A stretch of 52,435 nucleotides of DNA. Source: Gammaproteobacteria bacterium (lineage in GTDB: Bacteria; Pseudomonadota; Gammaproteobacteria; Pseudomonadales; Azotimanducaceae). The stretch is from assembly GCA_009837725.1 (NCBI GenBank), contig VXSY01000026.1:1-52435 (forward strand). Reading direction: 5' to 3'. The notes beneath the pieces were generated by a model. That model was given only the letters and a program-made list of their open reading frames with translations, made no database searches and had not been told where the DNA came from. This document shows, one piece after another, positions 33,695 through 42,837 of this stretch; positions within the stretch are counted from its first letter, which is position 1, and every line of letters begins with the position of its first letter. Made by a program: the position numbers and the translations under genes.

Positions 33695-35134
33695 TCACGC
33701 CGCGAGTGCTTCGAGTATGGCCGATGCGGCGCGCTCGCCGGAACGGATTGCGCCTTCGATGCCGGGGGCGTCGGCGACGTGCTCGCCGGCGAAATGCATC
33801 GGTCCCACCGGTTGTGAAAGCGCGGCGCGACTGGCGGCGACCCGGCCCGGCGGCCAGGCTGCGTAGGCGCCGCGGGCGAACGGGTCGCTGCCCCAAGCGT
33901 GCCGTGCAAGATAGCGCACGCGGCCGGCGGCGCTCGGGCGGACGCGCGCGAGCGTCGTCAACGCGAGTTCCTCGAAGGCAGCCTCGTCGAGGCGGTCTAG
34001 GAAGGTTGTCCCTGCCCCGTTGACGAAGGCCTTGAGGCCGATGATTTCCCGTGTTTGCGAGTGGCGTCGCGGAAAGATGCGCTCCAAGGGTGTGTCGGTC
34101 CACATCGTGGGCGGCAACCCGTCCTCTTCCCAGAAAGGCGCCGCGTCGAACAGGGCCACGGTGACTCGCGTGTACACCGTTTCTTCAATGGCGCGGCGGG
34201 TGGCGGACGCAAGGGGCAAGCGCAGCCGCACTCCAGCGAGCACGGGCAGGGGCAAGGTGCAAATGCAGCGCCGTGCGCGATACTCGGCGCCGTCTGCCAC
34301 GCGTATGTACATTTGGCCGCCGGCTTCGACGATCTCGGTGACGACGCTGCCATAGCGGACGTTGACTCCCGTCGCGAGGCACTCGGCCAACGCGCCAGCA
34401 CCGGCTTCGAGCCGCCCGCTGCCGGTGTCTTGGCGGCGTGCGAGCGCCCCTCGCCACCACCCGAGCACGCTCACTTGGTCGCTGTGTTGGTGGTTGCCGG
34501 CCACGTTGACCAGGCGCAAGGCCTCAGCCGAGACGCCGCGCTCTTCGAGCACCGTGGTGATGGAGCGGTCGTGGACGGCGGCTTGCGCGGTGTCCCAGTC
34601 GGAGGCTTGCGCGAACGGAATCGGGCTGGCGAGGTAGTGCGCCTCAAGCCGGTAGGGCGCAATCGCCCGCTCGACACCGGTCAAGGGGTTGGCCGGCGAA
34701 TCATCCCAGTCTCGCGCATCGAGCGTCTGGCCGTTGACGTGCAGGGCGAGTCCGCCTGCGCCGGGCGGCGCGGAAGGGCCGATGGCGAGACCACACGCCC
34801 GCGCCAGCGCATGCACCCGCGTGTAGGTGTCGCCTACCTCGACCGCGCCGAGCTCGGCCCGGTCGGGAAGGTCGAAGCGGGTGTACACACGGCCGCCCGG
34901 ACGGTCTCGGGCTTCGATCACGAGCACTCGCAGGCCGGCTTCCGAGAGCCGTCTTGCGCCGGCAAGCCCCGCAAGACCGGCGCCGAGCACCAGCACGTCC
35001 ACTGGCGGCTCTGGTTGCGCTCGGCTCCTGCGGCCGCCGGCCAGCCCGGCGGCCGCAACGCCAAGTGCCTTGAGGGCATGGCGCCGCGTAGTGCTGCGCA
35101 AACGGAGGCTGCAACGGCGATCGACGCTCACCAT
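33695..35134 (-). CDS. Exported flavin amine oxidase family protein
   Basis: FAD oxidoreductase of 479 aa in the monoamine oxidase/phytoene-desaturase-like group. The N-terminal dinucleotide motif is VDVLVLGAGLAGLAGARRLSE with VIEARDRPGGRVYTR, and the C-terminal FAD motif is PMHFAGEHVADAPG. The N terminus (STTRRHALKALGVAAAGLAGG) looks like a Tat signal with a twin arginine, although the usual Phe-Leu is His-Ala. Export to the periplasm would fit its operon with the TonB receptor, whose gene ends 7 bp upstream. It could oxidise an amine or a C-C bond of the imported substrate. Confidence 0.88.
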   Translation of the reverse strand: MVSVDRRCSLRLRSTTRRHALKALGVAAAGLAGGRRSRAQPEPPVDVLVLGAGLAGLAGARRLSEAGLRVLVIEARDRPGGRVYTRFDLPDRAELGAVEVGDTYTRVHALARACGLAIGPSAPPGAGGLALHVNGQTLDARDWDDSPANPLTGVERAIAPYRLEAHYLASPIPFAQASDWDTAQAAVHDRSITTVLEERGVSAEALRLVNVAGNHQHSDQVSVLGWWRGALARRQDTGSGRLEAGAGALAECLATGVNVRYGSVVTEIVEAGGQMYIRVADGAEYRARRCICTLPLPVLAGVRLRLPLASATRRAIEETVYTRVTVALFDAAPFWEEDGLPPTMWTDTPLERIFPRRHSQTREIIGLKAFVNGAGTTFLDRLDEAAFEELALTTLARVRPSAAGRVRYLARHAWGSDPFARGAYAAWPPGRVAASRAALSQPVGPMHFAGEHVADAPGIEGAIRSGERAASAILEALAA

Positions 35135-35141
35135 CGGACGC

Positions 35142-37574
35142 TCACAGCCGATAGCTCAGCTCGATCCCGATCTGGCGTCCTCTCCGCGGCAGCGCGAAGA
35201 ACGCCCGCGGCATGCCGGTATCGGCGCCGGCGGGTGCTGAGTTGACGGAGGTGAAACGATTCAGCAGTGGCGACTGCAGCCAGCGGGTGGCGAGGATCGC
35301 CGAGTCCTCGTCGGTCAGGTTGCGACCGATGAGCGCCGCGGTCCAACGTTCGCCGCGGATGCCCATACGCAGGCCGAGCAGGGTCGCGGCCCCCGTATAG
35401 GACGCTTGGTGCAGCTGCGTATAGCGCTTCGATTCGTGGCTCATGTTGACGTTGGCGAACCATTCCCGTCCCGCCGCCTGGCGCAAGTTCCAGTCGAGCC
35501 ACATGCCGAGCTGGTGCCGGGAACCCATCGGGAACTGGTGCCCGGCCACCGAGCAGTCGCCCCTGCCGTTCGGATTGAGTGAGGTCGCCGGGTCGCCGGT
35601 GAACTTGCCGCCGCCGCTGGTCAGCGTCCATTGGAACTCGTCGCAGCCGCTCGTGAACTCGGAGTCCGCCAGCGCGTAGTTGAAGCCGATGCGCAACGTG
35701 TCCGAGACGCGGGCGAGCGCTTCGAGCTCGACGCCGCGCACCTTGCCGTCGGCTTGGTTTGTGACCACGGAGTTCAGGGCGCCGCTCGGGGATGCGACGG
35801 GCGTGGTCAACTGGTAGCTCTCGATGTCGGTGAAGAAAAGCGCGACGTTCAACTGCAGCCGTCCACCCATCGCCGCGGTCTTGATGCCGCCTTCGAAGTT
35901 GCGCGACTGCTCCTCTTCGTACGATGCCCTGCCGACGGCGACGCCGGTCGCCCCATTGAGGCCGCCCGGCTTGATACCGTCCGAGTAGGTTCCGTACAGA
36001 AGCATGTCGTCGCGGACGGCGTAGTCGAGGGTGAGGCGAGGCGCGATGCTGGTGAAGGTCTTGGCGCCGCCGAACTCGATCATGCCGGCGGCGTCGCGAT
36101 CCTCCTGCTGTTTCTCTTCGTCGGCGTAGCGCATCTCCAAAGTGGCGCCAAGCCGCTCGGAGATGTCCCAGGCAAGAGCACCGAACGCCGCAAGGTTGGT
36201 GACGAAGTTGTCCGTGCCGTCCTCCGTGGTGCCACCGACGACCAGGTCGCTCACGTCCTGCTCGTAGTCGTAGTAGAACACCCCTGCGCTGTAGCGCACG
36301 CGGGACTCGGCCGGCGAGTTCCAGCGGAATTCGAGGGTGTTCTCCGTGTATTCGGAGACCTCGGACAGCGCGAAGAACGCTTCCGGACCGAGAAAGAAGT
36401 TGGTCGGGCCGTGGTCCGAGTCCGACCCGGTCTTGCGCTCCTCGTCCCGATACGAGGTCTGGAACGTGAACACGTGCCCCGATCCTGCTTCGTACTCGGC
36501 CGAAAGAGCCAAGACGTTGAGGTCCCGCTCCACGCCGCTGAAGACGACGCCGCGTTCGAGGCCATACAGAGGACCGAACGGCGGCAGGAAGGGCAGGCAG
36601 GCGGTGTTCGCGCAGATGCTGTCGGGGCCGATGCCCGGCAGCACGTTGGGCATGCCGTCCGCGTCGGCGCCGTCGTTGAGCTGGATCGGCCCCACCTCGA
36701 TTTCGCCGCAGTAGTACTGGTTCGAGTTGTCGCTCTCGACCCGGGGCCAGTAGGCGAGAGACCGGTAGCCGGGATAGCAGTTGTTCGATGTCGCCGACTG
36801 CAGGAAGAACGGCCGGGTGCCGTCTTCGTCGGACTGAGACTGAATGCGCGCCACGATCGACCAGGCATCGGTGGGCGCCCAATCGAGCGTCAGGTTGATC
36901 GAAGTGGTCTGCTCCTGCCCGATGTCCTGTTCGGTGACCCGGTTCGTCCACTGGCCGGCGAAGTCGTAGTGCCGCACGGCCGCGCGCAGGCCGAGCACGC
37001 CTTCCACGATCGGGGCGTCGAGGTGGCCTACCATCTCCCGCTCTCCGCTGCCGAGCGCACGCACCCGGAAGCCTCCGCCGAGGTCGTCTTCGACGCGCTT
37101 GGTGACGAAGTTGATCGCGCCCGAATAGGTATTGCGGCCGTACAGGGCACTTTGCGGTCCCCGGATCACCTCGACGCGGTCGAGATTCGTCATGTCGAGG
37201 CTCTGAATGTCACCGGCGTAGTACATGCCGTCGACGAAGTAGGCGACGCCGCTTTCAACGCCGAATTGCACTCCGGCCAGAATGTTGCCTTGGCCACGGA
37301 TCACAGGTCGTTCGGTGGCGCGCCCGAACGCGCTCGAGAAGCTGAGCCCGGGCGCGAACCGGGCCATGTCGGAGATGCTGTTGATGTCCAGCCCTTCCAT
37401 GGTTGCGTCCGTGAATGCCGAAACCGACACCGGCACCTCGTTCAGATTCTCCTCGACCTTTCGGGCGGTCACGGTGATTTCCTCGATCTGGCTTTCTTCG
37501 GTCCAGGCGGGCGCGCCGCCGAAAACCATGGAAGGCCCGATGAGCGCGGATGCAAGAAAAAAGGCGTGTCGCAT
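35142..37574 (-). CDS. TonB-dependent outer membrane receptor
   Basis: Outer-membrane receptor of 810 aa: signal peptide (MRHAFFLASALIGPSMVFG), a TonB box-like IEEITVTARK near residue 30, a plug domain (VPVSVSAFTDATMEG, RGQGNILAG, VEVIRGPQSALYGRNTYSGA) and a 22-strand barrel with a terminal aromatic-type strand IGIELSYRL. Start ATG 37574 has GAGAGG with 9-nt spacing. Receptors of this iron-independent type import large or scarce organic molecules. It is the first gene of the minus operon facing site E and is the only TonB receptor in the window, so it is probably the outer-membrane entry for the island's substrate. Confidence 0.95.
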   Translation of the reverse strand: MRHAFFLASALIGPSMVFGGAPAWTEESQIEEITVTARKVEENLNEVPVSVSAFTDATMEGLDINSISDMARFAPGLSFSSAFGRATERPVIRGQGNILAGVQFGVESGVAYFVDGMYYAGDIQSLDMTNLDRVEVIRGPQSALYGRNTYSGAINFVTKRVEDDLGGGFRVRALGSGEREMVGHLDAPIVEGVLGLRAAVRHYDFAGQWTNRVTEQDIGQEQTTSINLTLDWAPTDAWSIVARIQSQSDEDGTRPFFLQSATSNNCYPGYRSLAYWPRVESDNSNQYYCGEIEVGPIQLNDGADADGMPNVLPGIGPDSICANTACLPFLPPFGPLYGLERGVVFSGVERDLNVLALSAEYEAGSGHVFTFQTSYRDEERKTGSDSDHGPTNFFLGPEAFFALSEVSEYTENTLEFRWNSPAESRVRYSAGVFYYDYEQDVSDLVVGGTTEDGTDNFVTNLAAFGALAWDISERLGATLEMRYADEEKQQEDRDAAGMIEFGGAKTFTSIAPRLTLDYAVRDDMLLYGTYSDGIKPGGLNGATGVAVGRASYEEEQSRNFEGGIKTAAMGGRLQLNVALFFTDIESYQLTTPVASPSGALNSVVTNQADGKVRGVELEALARVSDTLRIGFNYALADSEFTSGCDEFQWTLTSGGGKFTGDPATSLNPNGRGDCSVAGHQFPMGSRHQLGMWLDWNLRQAAGREWFANVNMSHESKRYTQLHQASYTGAATLLGLRMGIRGERWTAALIGRNLTDEDSAILATRWLQSPLLNRFTSVNSAPAGADTGMPRAFFALPRRGRQIGIELSYRL

Positions 37575-37691
37575 GGTGCTGACCCTCTCGGTTGGGCTCA
37601 TGTGCCCGGTGCGGGGCGCGCCTTTGCCAACGTCCATGGCAGCCGAAGCATGGCTTCGTCCGGCACCACGGTGGCAGTGGCGCACCTCAAA

Positions 37692-37708
37692 TGATATATT
37701 GATACGTC
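37692..37708 (+). promoter_or_regulatory. Shared 17-bp island element, site E, in the 337-bp intergenic gap
   Basis: TGATATATTGATACGTC fits TGATATRWYRWTASGWS and shares its last seven bases (ATACGTC) with site A. The gap 37575-37911 separates the TonB receptor start and the calycin-like gene; the rest of the gap shows no ORF or repeat that I can support. The element is 117 bp from the receptor start and 203 bp from the plus-strand gene. Confidence 0.6.
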
Positions 37709-37911
37709 ATTGGGACAAATTGCAAGGGCCAGCGACCCATTCGCGACAGGAAACCGCGCGTTGACGGGCCGGCGGCGATACGAACTGACGGCAAAGGCGA
37801 ACGGCCGGCATCTGGGGTAGGCTGGTGGCATCAGGATTCGGACGTGACTTGGGGCAGGCACCGAGATGGCCCGTGTGCGGCCGAGGCGATGCGAAACGAA
37901 GAGGATGAGAG

Positions 37912-38358
37912 ATGAGCGACATCCGTTCCGGAATGCCGGTGCTGGTCCGGCACGAGGGGGAGTGGCGAGGCGAGTACGTGCATATCGACCCGGACGGCGC
38001 GGTCTTGGACCGGCATGCCTCGCACTTGGTGTGCGCCTTTCCCGAATCCGGCCCGTTCGACTACCACCAGACAAACACGTACATGTGGGCGGACGGGAAG
38101 CGCGAGGAGATCCAGTTCCCGGCTGCCTATCGCGACGGGCGCATCTGGTGGGACAACGATCGCATCGTCGGCTCCGCCTGGGAGGTGGACGAGCGGACGA
38201 TCATGCTCAACTGGTCCCGCAAGGACCTCCCGGGCAGCTATCTGTACGAGATGATCCAGATCAACGAAGGCAACGATCGTCGCGCCCGCACCTGGCACTG
38301 GTTCGTCGACGACATCCTGGTGCGCCGCACCTGCATCCGCGAGCGCCGTACCGTTTGA
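37912..38358 (+). CDS. Small calycin-like protein (DUF3598-like)
   Basis: Protein of 148 aa built of repeated short beta strands, without a signal peptide. HEGEWRGEYVHIDPDGAVLD and YHQTNTYMWADGKREEI resemble the start of DUF3598, a calycin-clan domain related to the lipocalins and to the CpcS-type bilin lyases. A TRTWHWFVDD strand and a basic C terminus follow. It may bind a hydrophobic or tetrapyrrole-like ligand; I cannot confirm the family without an alignment. It faces the TonB receptor operon across site E and is the last island gene before thrH. Confidence 0.55.
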   Translation: MSDIRSGMPVLVRHEGEWRGEYVHIDPDGAVLDRHASHLVCAFPESGPFDYHQTNTYMWADGKREEIQFPAAYRDGRIWWDNDRIVGSAWEVDERTIMLNWSRKDLPGSYLYEMIQINEGNDRRARTWHWFVDDILVRRTCIRERRTV

Positions 38359-38475
38359 GCCGCAGAGCTCCACCGGCATTGCGCTCATCGCGCGGAGGCG
38401 AAACAGCTACCGCTTAACCACCTCAAGGGCTGCTAGACTCCGCCGCCGCTGACTTGTGATCTCTCGGACGGTAGT

Positions 38476-39078
38476 TTGGACATACTCTGTCTTGATCTCG
38501 AAGGCGTGCTGGTGCCGGAAATCTGGCTGTCCGTGGCGGAGCGCACCGGTATCGCCGAACTCAGGCGAACCACCCGCGACGTGCCCGTGTATGACGACCT
38601 CATGCGCTACCGCATGGATGTGCTCGAACGCAACGACCTCAAGCTCAGCACCATCCGCGAGGTGATCGGCGGGCTCGAGCCGCTGCCGGGAGCGGCCGAT
38701 TTCCTGCGCTGGGCACGGCGCAACTTTCAGGTGGCCATCCTGTCGGACACCTTCTACGAGTTCGGCATGACGCTCATGGCCAAGCTCGACCATCCGCTGC
38801 TGCTGTGCCACCGACTGACGGTGCAGGACGACCGCATCGTCGGCTATCGGCTGCGGCAGGACGATCCCAAACGCGAGGCGGTACGGGCGTTTCATTCGCT
38901 CAATTATCGGGTGCTGGCGGCGGGCGATTCCTTCAACGACACGGCGATGCTCGAAGAGGCTGACGCCGGCGTCTTCTTCAACGCCCCGGCCAACGTGGTG
39001 GCCGAGTTCCCCGAGTTCGATGCGGTGGACTCTTACGACGCCTTGGCTCAGCGTCTCAAGCAACTCCAGGGAGGGTAG
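38476..39078 (+). CDS. thrH: Phosphoserine phosphatase/homoserine phosphotransferase ThrH
   Basis: HAD-type phosphatase of 200 aa. The N-terminal [18 protein letters not shown] is diagnostic of ThrH, which has DLE where most HADs have DxD. Later HAD motifs are SDTFYEF and [16 protein letters not shown]. ThrH dephosphorylates phosphoserine and can transfer phosphate to homoserine. It starts with TTG (38476); no ATG lies in frame nearby and the TTG puts the motif at the right position. It precedes prpB by only 2 bp. It marks the return to core genes after the island. Confidence 0.92.
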   Translation: MDILCLDLEGVLVPEIWLSVAERTGIAELRRTTRDVPVYDDLMRYRMDVLERNDLKLSTIREVIGGLEPLPGAADFLRWARRNFQVAILSDTFYEFGMTLMAKLDHPLLLCHRLTVQDDRIVGYRLRQDDPKREAVRAFHSLNYRVLAAGDSFNDTAMLEEADAGVFFNAPANVVAEFPEFDAVDSYDALAQRLKQLQGG

Positions 39079-39080
39079 GC

Positions 39081-39962
39081 ATGGCCACAGCAGGCTCGCG
39101 GTTTCGCGCCGCGCTCGAAGCCGAGAATCCGCTGCAGATCGTCGGCGCCATCAATGCCTACGCCGCCATCATGGCCGAGCGGGTGGGCTTTTCCGCGATC
39201 TATCTCTCCGGCGGCGGGGTGGCGGCGGCTTCCTATGGCCTCCCCGACCTCGGCATCACCTCCATGGAGGACGTGCTGGCGGACGTGCGCCGCATCACTG
39301 CGGCCAGTTCCTTGCCGCTTCTGGTGGATGTGGACACCGGCTGGGGCGGGGCTTTCAACATCGCCCGCACCATCGGCGAGATGGACAAGGCCGGCGCAGC
39401 GGCCGTGCACATCGAGGACCAGGTGGCGGCGAAGCGCTGCGGGCATCGCCCGAACAAGGAGATCGTCTCGAGCGACGAAATGTGCGATCGCCTTAAGGCT
39501 GCCGCCGATGCCAAGCTCGACGACGATTTCGTCGTCATGGCGCGCACGGACGCGCTGGCGGTGGAAGGGCTCGATGCCGTGGTGGAGCGGGTGGCGCGGT
39601 TCGAGGAAGCCGGTGCCGATGCCATCTTCGCCGAGGCCATGACGGACCTCGGCATGTATGGACGGGTGACGGAGGCGGTGAGCATCCCCGTGCTCGCCAA
39701 CCTCACCGAGTTTGGTCAGACGCCGCTGTATGCCTTGGACGAGCTAAGGAGCGTGGGTGTTAGGATGGCTCTCTATCCCCTTTCCGCGTTCCGCGCCATG
39801 AGCTTGGCGGCGCTGAACGTATATGGGGCGATTCGCCGGGACGGAACGCAGAAGGCGGCGCTGGAGTCGATGCAGACCCGTGCGGACCTCTATGATTTCC
39901 TCGGCTATCACGACTACGAAGACCAGCTAGATCGGCTTTTCGCCGACGGCAAGGGCGGCTGA
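39081..39962 (+). CDS. prpB: 2-Methylisocitrate lyase
   Basis: Isocitrate lyase/PEP mutase family enzyme of 293 aa with the catalytic loop KRCGH (118-122) and metal motif [14 protein letters not shown]. It cleaves 2-methylisocitrate to pyruvate and succinate, the last step of the methylcitrate cycle that consumes propionyl-CoA. The same family contains 2,3-dimethylmalate lyase, but the adjacent prpC and prpD support the methylcitrate role. Shine-Dalgarno GGAGGG lies just upstream inside the thrH end. Confidence 0.93.
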   Translation: MATAGSRFRAALEAENPLQIVGAINAYAAIMAERVGFSAIYLSGGGVAAASYGLPDLGITSMEDVLADVRRITAASSLPLLVDVDTGWGGAFNIARTIGEMDKAGAAAVHIEDQVAAKRCGHRPNKEIVSSDEMCDRLKAAADAKLDDDFVVMARTDALAVEGLDAVVERVARFEEAGADAIFAEAMTDLGMYGRVTEAVSIPVLANLTEFGQTPLYALDELRSVGVRMALYPLSAFRAMSLAALNVYGAIRRDGTQKAALESMQTRADLYDFLGYHDYEDQLDRLFADGKGG

Positions 39963-40045
39963 CGGACGAGCTGCGGCAAGCCCCTCGAAGCGCGCCAGAT
40001 TCGCTTTGAGGCACGCGAGCGGCTCAAGACACGAGAGGAAGGGAA

Positions 40046-41170
40046 ATGGTGGACAAGAAACTCGGCGGCGCGGGCCTGCGCGGCCAAAGCGCCGGCGAAA
40101 CCTCGCTTTGCACGGTAGGCAAGACCGGCACGGGGCTCACGTATCGGGGCTATGACATCTCGGAACTTGCCGAGGGTGCGACCTTTGAGGAGATCGCCCA
40201 TCTCATCTTCCATGGCGAGTTGCCGAACGCATCGGAGCTCGATGCCTATCGCGCCAAGCTGAAGGGGCTGCGCGGCTTGCCGGAGGCAGTGAAGGAGGTT
40301 CTCGAACGCATCCCGGCGGACGCCCATCCCATGGACGTGATGCGCACCGGCTGCTCCATGCTTGGCAACCTCGAGCCGGAGGGCGATTTCGGCAATCAGC
40401 AGGAGGTGGCCGACCGCCTGCTCGGCGCGCTCCCTTCCATCGTCAACTATTGGTATCGGTTCAGCCACGATGGCGTGCGGGTGGAACTCGAAACCGATGC
40501 GGACTCCATCGCTGGCCACTTCCTCGAAACCCTGCACGGGCGCGCTCCAAGCGACCTGCATCAACGGGTAATGGACGTCTCGCTCATTCTTTATGCCGAG
40601 CACGAGTTCAATGCCTCCACCTTCACCGCGCGGGTGTGCGCCTCGACGCTGTCGGACATGCACTCCTGCATCACCGGCGCCATCGGCTCTCTGCGCGGGC
40701 CGCTCCACGGCGGTGCCAACGAGGCGGCGATGGCGTTGATCGAGCGCTTCGAAACCGCCGAAGAGGCGGTGGCGGCGGTGCGCGGCATGTTGGCGGCGAA
40801 GGAAGTCATCATGGGCTTCGGTCACGCCATCTACCGCACCTCGGACCCCCGCAACGGCATCATCAAGGGCTGGGCAGAGAAGCTGGCCGGCGAGGTGGGC
40901 GACGAGCGCTTCTATCCCGTCTCCTGCGCCATCGAGAAGCTGCTCTGGGACGAGAAGAAGCTCTTCGCCAATGCCGACTTCTTCCACGCCGCGACCTACC
41001 ACTTCATGGACATTCCCACCAAGCTCTTCACGCCCATCTTCGTCTGTTCGAGGGTGTCGGGCTGGAGCGCGCACGTGATGGAACAACGCTCGAACAACCG
41101 CATCATCCGGCCGAGCGCGGACTACATCGGCTCCGAGCCGCGTTCGTTCGTGCCGCTGGCGGAGCGCTAG
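40046..41170 (+). CDS. prpC: 2-Methylcitrate synthase
   Basis: Citrate synthase family member of 374 aa, the usual PrpC length. The catalytic His sites are in [12 protein letters not shown] and [13 protein letters not shown], and the [13 protein letters not shown] segment of the family precedes the C-terminal RPSADYIG. It condenses propionyl-CoA with oxaloacetate. An AGAGGAAGGGAA ribosome-binding site precedes the ATG, and 83 bp separates it from prpB. The prpD gene follows after 2 bp. Confidence 0.95.
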   Translation: MVDKKLGGAGLRGQSAGETSLCTVGKTGTGLTYRGYDISELAEGATFEEIAHLIFHGELPNASELDAYRAKLKGLRGLPEAVKEVLERIPADAHPMDVMRTGCSMLGNLEPEGDFGNQQEVADRLLGALPSIVNYWYRFSHDGVRVELETDADSIAGHFLETLHGRAPSDLHQRVMDVSLILYAEHEFNASTFTARVCASTLSDMHSCITGAIGSLRGPLHGGANEAAMALIERFETAEEAVAAVRGMLAAKEVIMGFGHAIYRTSDPRNGIIKGWAEKLAGEVGDERFYPVSCAIEKLLWDEKKLFANADFFHAATYHFMDIPTKLFTPIFVCSRVSGWSAHVMEQRSNNRIIRPSADYIGSEPRSFVPLAER

Positions 41171-41172
41171 CG

Positions 41173-42615
41173 GTGAGCGCGAATGTCGAGACCAACGTGC
41201 GGCCGGCGCCGGATTCGGAGCTGGTTGACATCGCGGACTATGTGCTGGGCTCGGTGACCCGCGACGAGGCGTTCGACACTGCCCGCCACTGCCTGATGGA
41301 CACGCTCGGCTGCGGCTTCTTGGCGCAGCGGTTTCCGGAATGCGCGAAGCACCTGGGGCCCATCGTCCCGGGCACGGTCGTGCCGAACGGCGCCCGGGTG
41401 CCCGGTACGCAGTTCGAGCTCGATCCGGTGAAGGCGGCCTGGGATATCGGCTGCATGATCCGCTGGCTGGACTTCAACGACACGTGGCTGGCCGCGGAGT
41501 GGGGGCATCCGTCCGACAATCTCGGCGGCATTCTGGCGGTGGCGGACTACGTCAGCCGTCGAGAGGCGGCAGCCGGCCGTGCCCCGCTCACCATGCGCGA
41601 CGTGCTCGAAGGCATGATCCAAGCGCACGAGATACAGGGCTGCCTTGCGCTAGAGAACAGCTTCAACCGAGTCGGCCTCGATCACGTGCTGCTCGTGCGA
41701 GTGGCCTCGACTGCCGTCGTGACGCGCCTGCTGGGCGGCACCCGGGAGCAGATCGTCGACGCGCTCTCCCACGCATGGATCGACGGCTCTAGCCTGCGAA
41801 CCTATCGCCATGCTCCGAACGCCGGGCCGCGCAAGTCCTGGGCCGCCGGCGACGCCACGAGCAGGGCGGTGCGCTTGGCCATGTTGGTGCTCAAGGGCGA
41901 AATCGGCTATCCAAGCGCCCTCAGCGCGCCGACTTGGGGCTTCTACGACGTGTCGTTCGGTGGCAAGCCGTTCTCCTTCCAGCGCCCATACGGCTCGTAC
42001 GTGATGGAGCACGTCCTGTTCAAGATCTCCTTCCCGGCAGAATTCCACGCCCAGACGGCGGTGGAAGCAGCGGTCGAACTGCATCCGGAGGTTGCAAATC
42101 GAATCGACGATATCGACCGAATCGAACTCACCACCCACGAGTCCGCCATCCGCATCATCAGCAAGACCGGCGACCTCAACAACCCCGCCGACCGCGACCA
42201 CTGCCTGCAGTACATGACGGCGATTGGCCTGTTAAAGGGCGACCTGACGGCGGACGACTACGAGGATGCCGCCGCCCGAGACCCGCGCGTGGACCAGTTG
42301 CGCGACGTCATGGTGGTGCAGGAAGACGAGCGCTACAGTCGCGAATACCACGAGGCCGACAAGCGCAGCATCGCCAATGCGGTGCAAGTGTTTTTCCGGA
42401 ACGGCACCAAGACCCAAAAGGTGGATGTCGAATACCCCATCGGCCACCGCCGCCGTCGCGACGAGGGCATCCCCATCCTCGTGGAGAAATTCCGCCGCAA
42501 CCTAGGTGTCCGGTTCCCCGCTGGCCAAGCCGGCGCTATCGCCGAGCGATGCCTCAACCGCGAAGCCCTGGAGGCAACACCAGTGCACGAGTTCATGGAC
42601 CTGATGGTGATCTGA
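41173..42615 (+). CDS. prpD: 2-Methylcitrate dehydratase
   Basis: PrpD of 480 aa, starting with GTG at 41173, 2 bp after prp[39 protein letters not shown], the [19 protein letters not shown] loop and [24 protein letters not shown] are PrpD-specific blocks. It dehydrates 2-methylcitrate to 2-methyl-cis-aconitate. No AcnD/PrpF genes follow; the hydratase step would use a housekeeping aconitase. The cycle would dispose of propionyl-CoA made by the neighbouring island. Confidence 0.95.
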   Translation: MSANVETNVRPAPDSELVDIADYVLGSVTRDEAFDTARHCLMDTLGCGFLAQRFPECAKHLGPIVPGTVVPNGARVPGTQFELDPVKAAWDIGCMIRWLDFNDTWLAAEWGHPSDNLGGILAVADYVSRREAAAGRAPLTMRDVLEGMIQAHEIQGCLALENSFNRVGLDHVLLVRVASTAVVTRLLGGTREQIVDALSHAWIDGSSLRTYRHAPNAGPRKSWAAGDATSRAVRLAMLVLKGEIGYPSALSAPTWGFYDVSFGGKPFSFQRPYGSYVMEHVLFKISFPAEFHAQTAVEAAVELHPEVANRIDDIDRIELTTHESAIRIISKTGDLNNPADRDHCLQYMTAIGLLKGDLTADDYEDAAARDPRVDQLRDVMVVQEDERYSREYHEADKRSIANAVQVFFRNGTKTQKVDVEYPIGHRRRRDEGIPILVEKFRRNLGVRFPAGQAGAIAERCLNREALEATPVHEFMDLMVI

Positions 42616-42649
42616 CGGCGACGGCTTTGGCTGGCATCCCACTCTCGAT

Positions 42650-42722
42650 TGCGCCGCAAGGCGGCGGCGCCAGGGCTTCTGGAGGGAGGGCGTCTCGCCC
42701 TCCATTGCACCTGCAAGGGTGC
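42650..42722. repeat. Dispersed GC-rich inverted repeat, copy 2
   Basis: GCGCCGCAAGGCGGCG is followed by GGAGGGAGGGCGTCTCGCCC, which contains an 8-bp stem with a 3-nt loop (GGAGGGCG/CGCCCTCC), then a related CTGCAAGGGTGC module. It occupies the convergent gap between prpD (plus) and the autotransporter (minus) and may terminate both. The rest of the gap (42723-42837) shows nothing I can name. Confidence 0.7.
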
Positions 42723-42837
42723 CTGCGAGTTAGCTCGTTTTGATGGCCGAGGTCGATCAGTCGAACGTGGCGTTTCCGTATCGCAATGACGCGCCGTGGC
42801 GACGCGTGTGGAGGGCGGACCCCTGCAAAGGGGCCCG

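Noticed and set aside
35631-37694. A 687-codon open frame on the plus strand opposite the TonB receptor gene
   Set aside because: High GC makes long antisense frames common here; it has no family motifs, is rich in His and Arg, and its codon pattern is the shadow of the receptor gene.
2918-38358. A mobile element or prophage carrying the island
   Set aside because: No integrase, transposase, phage gene, tRNA edge or direct-repeat boundary could be found, and base composition does not visibly change. Transfer cannot be excluded without the flanks.
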